Assembly: GCF_963678635.1 (NCBI RefSeq)
Contig: NC_087067.1
Location: 30,290,401 to 30,354,400, forward strand
Reading direction: 5' to 3'
Length of the DNA: 64,000 nt
Source of the DNA: Symsagittifera roscoffensis
Taxonomy: Eukaryota; Xenacoelomorpha; Acoela; Convolutidae
The position numbers and the translations under genes are program-made. Numbering within the stretch: position 1 is the stretch's first letter; each line of letters starts with the position of its first letter. The notes beneath the pieces were generated by a model. The model was not told the origin of the DNA. It ran no database searches and was given only the letters and a program-made list of their open reading frames with translations. Of the stretch, positions 57,336-64,000 are shown piece by piece.

Positions 57336-58105
57336 AGTCAAAGAATTTCCTCAATTTCTTTTAAGAGGCTATGGACTTCATGTAGACATTTCAACAGTTG
57401 AATTGTTGTCAACCTTTTAGGTTGAAAACCACACTCGTTTGGGTGTAGTTGTTTGAAAATATGAGTTGGAATTTTATCGAAATTGAGTCTTTCGAGTACT
57501 TTGGAGACTGAGAAGAGTAGACTTATTGGCCGATAACTAATTACCAATTGCTTGTCACTGTTCTTGCATATTGGACACATCTCGCTACGTTTCCACATGG
57601 TAGAATAAGTTGATTTGCTTGAATTTTAATAAAAAGAAGGTGTAAAGTTTTTTTGAGATCATTCGCCGTTTTTTCAGTATATGGTTTCCACGATTATTGG
57701 GCCCCTTAGCTTTATTCAATTTTAGGTTCACCATAGTTCTTTTGATTTCTGTTTCCTTGAAATAAAGACTCTCAATGACGCTTACATTGGTTTGATTCAA
57801 AATGCAAGGTTTCTCATTTGGTTTATTGAACACGCTTTGGAATTACTGGTTAAATAGATTTTTGATATCTCTGTCGTTATAGGCATTTTTGTTGTCCCAC
57901 TATAAAGTTGGTGGTAGTATCTTTGTCGTACATGTACTCTTGACATATTTCTGTTGATTGGCAACGTTTCTACTCTCAAAAGTAACGGCTTCAAAAGCAG
58001 TTTGATCTTCGTGAAGATTTATACAATTTTTTCCATATTTTCGAGCTTTGTTATCCCAGCCTTGGTGTATTGTTTTTCTATGCGTTTTCTTAAGGTTTTG
58101 AAAAA
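57336..58105 (-). pseudogene. Antisense LINE RT fragment, b type, 5th copy
   Basis: Same as the other b blocks, with CLHEVH for CLDEVH. Confidence 0.75.
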
Positions 58106-58137
58106 GTATTGACAAATTCAAATACATCATTTGTAAA

Positions 58138-58896
58138 ATGGGAACTAATTACACACAATGCGTACACCGGATTCGTATCAGACATGTTGTGCAACAACAT
58201 CAACCAGAAGATCCCGAAAGCATTGACCCAACTAAATCTGAAACGGATCCATCATTTGGCAAGTATCGAAGTGAACCAGGACTCTTCGACGATTCTTTGC
58301 CTGAACTCTTAGACAATATCAAACCCGAGAACGGTGGACAAAGCAACCTTCCCGATGCACCTGCACGAATCCGACTAACAATACCCATTGGAGGACCCGT
58401 AGCAGCACCAATTCCTCCGTCAGTAGTCCTAATTCCGGCAAGAGCAGCAGCACCAATAGTTGCGCCATTACCATCGGTACAGCCGCCAATAGCAGCACTG
58501 CCGCCACCAGCAATTCCATCGGACACAGACCCAGAATCATTAGCTTCACCTGAGTTTGAATATAACGATGGTCTCCTTAACAACGAGCCGATGCACGATG
58601 CAACGGTAGCAGAATCAATTACTGTTAATCTCGGAAACAATGGACAAAACATGGCCCAAGAACCATCGCGAATGAAGCGCAAAGCAGCATTCGAAGCGCG
58701 AAACAAGATACTTTGCCAAACGCGATTTAGAAACGATGTGCGATATCACTCTATTCCACCACGCGAGCAACAACCACGAAAAAACGTATTGACAACAATA
58801 GATGGACACATTGCAGTTACTCTTCCTCCCAGTCAAAGATTTTCCTTAAATTTTTTAAAGATGCTAAGGACTTCATCTAGACAGTTCAACATTTGA
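58138..58896 (+). CDS. 252-residue pol-tail ORF, copy C6
   Basis: Intact. Private changes are RLTIPIGGPVAAP and PPSVVL. It shares SQRFSL with C4. Confidence 0.45.
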   Translation: MGTNYTQCVHRIRIRHVVQQHQPEDPESIDPTKSETDPSFGKYRSEPGLFDDSLPELLDNIKPENGGQSNLPDAPARIRLTIPIGGPVAAPIPPSVVLIPARAAAPIVAPLPSVQPPIAALPPPAIPSDTDPESLASPEFEYNDGLLNNEPMHDATVAESITVNLGNNGQNMAQEPSRMKRKAAFEARNKILCQTRFRNDVRYHSIPPREQQPRKNVLTTIDGHIAVTLPPSQRFSLNFLKMLRTSSRQFNI

Positions 58897-59600
58897 ATTG
58901 TTGTCAATCTTTTTGGTTGAAAACCACAATCGTTTTGGTGTAGCTGTTTGAAAGTATGAGTTGACATTTTATCGAAAATGAGTCTTTCGAGTACTTTGGA
59001 GACTGAGAACAGTAGACTTATTGGCCGATAACTAATTACCGATTGCTTGTCACTGTTCTTGTTTATTTGACACATCTCGCTACGTTTCCACATGGTAGGA
59101 TAAGTTGATTTGCTTGAAATTGTAATGGAAAGAAGGTGTAAAGATTTCTTGAGTTCATTCGCCATTTTTTCAGTATATGGTTTCCAAGATTATTGGGCCT
59201 TTGGCTTTATTCAATTTTAGGTTCACCATACTTCTTTTGATTTCTGTTTCCTTGAAACAAAGACTCTCAATGATGCTTACATTGGTTTGATTCAAAATGC
59301 AAGGTTTCTCATTTGGTTTATTGAATACGCTTTGGAATTACTGGTTGAATAGATTTTTGATATCTCTGTCGTTATAGGCTTTTTTGTTGTCCCATTATAA
59401 AGTTGGTGGTAGTATCTTTGTCGTACATGTACTCTTGACATATTTCTGTTGATTGGCAACGTTTCTACCCTCAAAAGTAACGGCTTCAAAAGCAGTTTGA
59501 TCTTCGTGAAGATTTATACAATTTTTTCCATATTTTCGAGCTTTGTTATCCCAGCCTTGGTGTATTGTTTTTCTATGCGTTTTCTTAAAGTTTTGAAAAA
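58897..59600 (-). pseudogene. Antisense LINE RT fragment, a type
   Basis: Native LINE continuation kept; same motifs as the other a blocks. Confidence 0.75.
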
Positions 59601-59632
59601 GTATTGACAACTTCAAATACATCATTTGTAAA

Positions 59633-60391
59633 ATGGGAACTAATTACACACAATGCTTACACCGGATTCGTATCAGACATGTTGTGCAACAACATCAACC
59701 AGAAGATCCCGAAAGCATTGACCCAACTAAATCTGAAACGGATCCATCATTTGGCAAGTATCGAAGTGAACCAGGACTCTTCGACGATTCTTTGCCTGAA
59801 CTCTTAGACAATATCAAACCCGAGAACGGTGGACAAAGCAACCTTCCCGATGCACCTGCACGAATCCGACTATCAATACCCATTGGAGGACCCGCAGCAG
59901 CACCAATTCCTCCGGCAGTAGTCCTAATTCCGGCAAGAGCAGCAGCACCAATAGTTGCGCCATTACCATCGGTACAGCCACCAATAGCAGCACTGCCGCC
60001 ACCAGCAATTCCATCGGACACAGACCCAGAATCATTAGCTTCACCTGAGTTTGAATATAACGATGGTCTCCTTAACAACGAGCCGATGCACGATGCAACG
60101 GTAGCAGAATCAATTACTGTTAATCTCGGAAACAATGGACAAAACATGGCCCAAGAACCATCGCGAATGAAGCGCAAAGCAGCATTCGAAGCGCGAAACA
60201 AGATACTTTGCCAAACGCGATTTAGAAACGATGTGCGATATCACTCTATTCCACCACGCGAGCAACAACCACGAAAAAACGTATTGACAACAATAGATGG
60301 ACACATTGCAGTTACTCTTCCTCCCAGTCAAAGACTTTCCTTAAATTTTTTAAAGATGCTAAGGACTTCATCTAGACAGTTCAACATTTGA
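59633..60391 (+). CDS. 252-residue pol-tail ORF, copy C7
   Basis: Intact. Private change TQCLHRIR. Confidence 0.45.
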   Translation: MGTNYTQCLHRIRIRHVVQQHQPEDPESIDPTKSETDPSFGKYRSEPGLFDDSLPELLDNIKPENGGQSNLPDAPARIRLSIPIGGPAAAPIPPAVVLIPARAAAPIVAPLPSVQPPIAALPPPAIPSDTDPESLASPEFEYNDGLLNNEPMHDATVAESITVNLGNNGQNMAQEPSRMKRKAAFEARNKILCQTRFRNDVRYHSIPPREQQPRKNVLTTIDGHIAVTLPPSQRLSLNFLKMLRTSSRQFNI

Positions 60392-61095
60392 ATTGTTGTC
60401 AATCTTTTTGGTTGAAAACCACAATCGTTTTGGTGTAGCTGTTTGAAAGTATGAGTTGACATTTTATCGAAAATGAGTCTTTCGAGTACTTTGGAGACTG
60501 AGAACAGTAGACTTATTGGCCGATAACTAATTACCGATTGCTTGTCACTGTTCTTGTTTATTTGACACATCTCGCTACGTTTCCACATGGTAGGATAAGT
60601 TGATTTGCTTGAAATTGTAATGGAAAGAAGGTGTAAAGATTTCTTGAGTTCATTCGCCATTTTTTCAGTATATGGTTTCCAAGATTCTTGGGCCTTTAGC
60701 TTTATTCAATTTTAGGTTCACCATACTTCTTTTGATTTCTGTTTCCTTGAAACAAAGACTCTCAATGACGCTTACATTGGTTTGATTCAAAATGCAAGGT
60801 TTCTCATTTGGTTTATTGAACACGCTTTGGAATTACTGGTTGAATAGATTTTTGATATCTCTGTCGTTATAGGCATTTTTGTTGTCCCACTATAAAGTTT
60901 GTGGTAGTATCTTTGTCGTACATGTACTCTTGACATATTTCTGTTGATTGGCAACGTTTCTACCCTCAAAAGTAACGGCTTCAAAAGCAGTTTGATCTTC
61001 GTGAAGATTTATACAATTTTTTCCATATTTTCGAGCTTTGTTATCCCAGCCTTGGTGTATTGTTTTTCTATGCGTTTTCTTAAGGTTTTGAAAAA
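60392..61095 (-). pseudogene. Antisense LINE RT fragment, a type
   Basis: Same as the preceding a block. It shares AAGATTCTTGGGCC with the next one, placing the last monomers closest to each other. Confidence 0.75.
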
Positions 61096-61127
61096 GTATT
61101 GACAAATTCAAATACAACATTTGTAAA

Positions 61128-61886
61128 ATGGGAACTAATTACACACAATGCGTACACCGGATTCGTATCAGACATGTTGTGCAACAACATCAACCAGAAG
61201 ATCCCGAAAGCATTGACCCAACTAAATCTGAAACGGATCCATCATTTGGCAAGTATCGAAGTGGACCAGGACTCTTGGACGATTCTTTGCCTGAACTCTT
61301 AGACAATATCAAACCCGAGAACGGTGGACAAAGCAACCTTCCCGATGCACCTGCACGAATCCGTCTATCAATACCCATTGGAGGACCCGCAGCAGCACCA
61401 ATTCCTCCGGCATTAGTCCTAATTCCGGCAAGAGCAGCAGCACCAATAGTTGCGCCATTACCATCGGTACAGCCACCAATAGCAGCACTGCCGCCACCAG
61501 CAATTCCATCGGACACAGACCCAGAATCATTAGCTTCACCTGAGTTTGAATATAACGATGGTCTCCTTAACAACGAGCCGATGCACGATGCAACGGTAGC
61601 AGAATCAATTACTGTTAATCTCGGAAACAATGGACAAAACATGGCCCAAGAACCATCGCGAATGAAGCGCAAAGCAGCATTCGAAGCGCGAAACAAGATA
61701 CTTTGCCAAACGCGATTTAGAAACGATGTGCGATATCACTCTATTCCACCACGCGAGCAACAACCACGAAAAAACGTATTGACAACAATAGATGGACACA
61801 TTGCAGTTACTCTTCCTCCCAGTCAAAGACTTTCCTTAAATTTTTTAAAGATGCTAAGGACTTCATCTAGACAGTTCAACATTTGA
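61128..61886 (+). CDS. 252-residue pol-tail ORF, copy C8
   Basis: Intact. Private changes are RSGPGLLDD; it shares PPALVL with C9. Confidence 0.45.
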   Translation: MGTNYTQCVHRIRIRHVVQQHQPEDPESIDPTKSETDPSFGKYRSGPGLLDDSLPELLDNIKPENGGQSNLPDAPARIRLSIPIGGPAAAPIPPALVLIPARAAAPIVAPLPSVQPPIAALPPPAIPSDTDPESLASPEFEYNDGLLNNEPMHDATVAESITVNLGNNGQNMAQEPSRMKRKAAFEARNKILCQTRFRNDVRYHSIPPREQQPRKNVLTTIDGHIAVTLPPSQRLSLNFLKMLRTSSRQFNI

Positions 61887-62593
61887 ATTGTTGTCAATCT
61901 TTTTGGTTGAAAACCACAATCGTTTTGGTGTAGCTGTTTGAAAGTATGAGTTGACATTTTATCGAAAATGAGTCTTTCGAGTACTTTGGAGACTGAGAAC
62001 AGTAGACTTATTGGCCGATAACTAATTACCGATTGCTTGTCACTGTTCTTGTTTATTTGACACATCTCGCTACGTTTCCACATGGTAGGATAAGTTGATT
62101 TGCTTGAAATTGTAATGGAAAGAAGGTGTAAAGATTTCTTGAGTTCATTCGCCATTTTTTCAGTATATGGTTTCCAAGATTCTTGGGCCTTTAGCTTTAT
62201 TCAATTTTAGGTTCACCATACTTCTTTTGATTTCTGTTTCCTTGAAACAAAGACTCTCAATGACGCTTACATTGGTTTGATTCAAAATGCAAGGTTTCTC
62301 ATTTGGTTTGTTGAACACGCTTTGGAATTACTGGTTGAATAGATTTTTGATATCTCTGTCGTTATAGGCATTTTTGTTGTCCCACTATAAAGTTTGTGGT
62401 AGTATCTTTGTCGTACATGTACTCTTGACATATTTCTGTTGATTGGCAACGTTTCTACCCTCAAAAGTAACTGCTTCAAAAGCAGTTTGATCTTCGTGAA
62501 GATTTATACAATTTTTTCCATATTTTCGAGCTTTGTTATCCCAGCCTTGGTGGTGTATTGTTTTTCTATGCGTTTTCTTAAGGTTTTGAAAAA
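61887..62593 (-). pseudogene. Antisense LINE RT fragment, a type
   Basis: Has a 3-base insertion (TGGTGGTG near 62548) that makes this monomer 1,498 bp. Confidence 0.75.
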
Positions 62594-62625
62594 GTATTGA
62601 CAAATTCAAATACATCATTTGTAAA

Positions 62626-63384
62626 ATGGGAACTAATTACACACAATGCGTACACCGGATTCGTATCAGACATGTTGTGCAACAACATCAACCAGAAGAT
62701 CCCGAAAGCATTGACCCAACTAAATCTGAAACGGATCCATCATTTGGCAAGTATCGAAGTGAACCAGGACTCTTCGACGATTCTTTGCCTGAACTCTTAG
62801 ACAATATCAAACCCGAGAACGGTGGACAAAGCAACCTTCCCGATGCACCTGCACGAATCCGTCTATCAATACCCATTGGAGGACCCGCAGCAGCACCAAT
62901 TCCTCCGGCATTAGTCCTAATTCCGGCAAGAGCAGCAGCACCAATAGTTGCGCCATTACCATCGGTACAGCCACCAATAGCAGCACTGCCGCCACCAGCA
63001 ATTCCATCGGACACAGACCCAGAATCATTAGCTTCACCTGAGTTTGAATATAACGATGGTCTCCTTAACAACGAGCCGATGCACGATGCAACGGTAGCAG
63101 AATCAATTACTGTTAATCTCGGAAACAATGGACAAAACATGGCCCAAGAACCATCGCGAATGAAGCGCAAAGCAGCATTCGAAGCGCGAAACAAGATACT
63201 TTGCCAAACGCGATTTAGAAACGATGTGCGATATCACTCTATTCCACCACGCGAGCAACAACCACGAAAAAACGTGTTAACAACAATAGATGGACACATT
63301 GCAGTTACTCTTCCTCCCAGTCAAAAACTTTCCTTAAATTTTTTAAAGATGCTAAGGACTTCATCTAGACAGTTCAACATTTGA
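62626..63384 (+). CDS. 252-residue pol-tail ORF, copy C9
   Basis: Intact. Private change SQKLSL; PPALVL shared with C8. Confidence 0.45.
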   Translation: MGTNYTQCVHRIRIRHVVQQHQPEDPESIDPTKSETDPSFGKYRSEPGLFDDSLPELLDNIKPENGGQSNLPDAPARIRLSIPIGGPAAAPIPPALVLIPARAAAPIVAPLPSVQPPIAALPPPAIPSDTDPESLASPEFEYNDGLLNNEPMHDATVAESITVNLGNNGQNMAQEPSRMKRKAAFEARNKILCQTRFRNDVRYHSIPPREQQPRKNVLTTIDGHIAVTLPPSQKLSLNFLKMLRTSSRQFNI

Positions 63385-64000
63385 ATTGTTGTCAATCTTT
63401 TTGGTTGAAAACCACAATCGTTTTGGTGTAGCTGTTTGAAAGTATGAGTTGACATTTTATCGAAAATGAGTCTTTCGAGTACTTTGGAGACTGATAACAG
63501 TAGACTTATTGGCCGATAACTAATTACCGATTGCTTGTCACTGTTCTTGTTTATTTGACACATCTCGCTACGTTTCCACATGGTAGGATAAGTTGATTTG
63601 CTTGAAATTGTAATGGAAAGAAGGTGTAAAGATTTCTTGAGTCCATTTGCCAATTTGTTCAGTATATGGTTTCCAAGATTATTGGGCCTTTAGCTTTATT
63701 CAATTTCAGGTTCACCATACTTCTTTTGATTTCTGTTTCCTTGAAACAAAGACTCTCAATGATGCTAATATTGGTTTGATTCAAAATGCAAGGTTTCTAA
63801 TTTGGTTTATTGAACACGCTTTGGAATTACTGGTTGAATAGATTTTTAATATTTCTGTCGTTATAGGCATTTTTGTTGTCCCACTATAAAGTTTGTGGTG
63901 GTCACTTTGTCGTACATGTACTCTTGACATGTTTCTGTATATTGGCGAAATTTCTACCCTCAAAAGTAACGGCTTCAAAAGCAGTTTGATCTTCGTGAAG
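63385..64000 (-). pseudogene. Antisense LINE RT fragment, a type, cut by the window end
   Basis: Same RT N-terminal motifs. The stretch 63880-63955 is more diverged than in other monomers (for example GTGGTGGTCACTTTG), perhaps marking the approach to the array edge. Confidence 0.7.

Larger units (their letters stand above)
51672..64000. repeat. Chimeric gypsy/LINE satellite (4.66-kb and 1.495-kb periods)
   Basis: The order is b, a, a (51672-56327), then b, a, a, a, a (56328 to the end). The two b starts are 4,656 bp apart. Adjacent a monomers are 1,495-1,498 bp apart. Each a monomer is ~0.73 kb of pol tail (+) plus ~0.76 kb of antisense LINE. There are no LTR-like repeats here. The array continues past the window. 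Confidence 0.9.

Noticed and set aside
34158-64000. CRISPR-like or bacterial interpretation of the regular repeats
   Set aside because: Repeat units are 1.5-6.1 kb retrotransposon chimeras, not short direct repeats with spacers.

Overview
This is AT-rich, intron-bearing animal DNA, probably from an invertebrate. It holds a split Na+/K+-ATPase beta-subunit gene with GT-AG introns, non-LTR (LINE) remnants, Ty3/gypsy-like integrase remnants and long tandem arrays. There are no bacterial operons, rRNA genes or CRISPR arrays. I cannot name the species.

Layout. (1) Bases 73-397 (+) are the last coding exon of an unidentified gene, faintly SCAMP-like. (2) Bases 2373-7430 (-) are a decayed LINE: an ORF1-like coiled-coil protein, an AP-type endonuclease and a reverse transcriptase. 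A 1,509-bp internal segment of it is duplicated head to tail. (3) Bases 7021-17927 are a tandem array of four ~2.73-kb units. (4) Bases 17747-25999 (-) are the Na+/K+-ATPase beta-subunit gene. I rebuilt it as eight exons with matching phases, coding for 413 residues. (5) Bases 26751-34556 are two direct 3.90-kb copies of a gypsy-like segment. (6) Bases 34158-64000 are a satellite-like region. In it, pieces of the gypsy integrase and its C-terminal tail (+) are fused to an antisense LINE fragment (-). They are amplified first as ~6.1-kb, then ~4.66-kb, then ~1.495-kb units. The array runs off the right edge.

The most striking point links regions 2, 3 and 4. The last coding exon of the beta gene lies in the unit of the 2.73-kb array nearest the gene body. 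The other three units each carry another copy of that exon, with its acceptor, reading frame and stop codon intact. Each unit also holds the 5' part of the LINE ORF1. The array therefore looks like a tandem duplication from intron 7 of the beta gene, through its last exon and 3' flank, into a LINE inserted just downstream. The locus could splice exon 7 to any of four slightly different C-terminal exons.

The beta protein is itself unusual. It has a long Glu/Ala-rich ectodomain insert with two N-glycosylation sequons and a furin-type RARR-S site whose codon is split by an intron. Its first disulfide appears reduced to a short Cys135/Cys143 loop, and it has an acidic C-terminal tail.

Family assignments rest on motifs I recognise by eye. 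No database search was run. Boundaries of mobile-element pieces are approximate to tens of bases unless stated.
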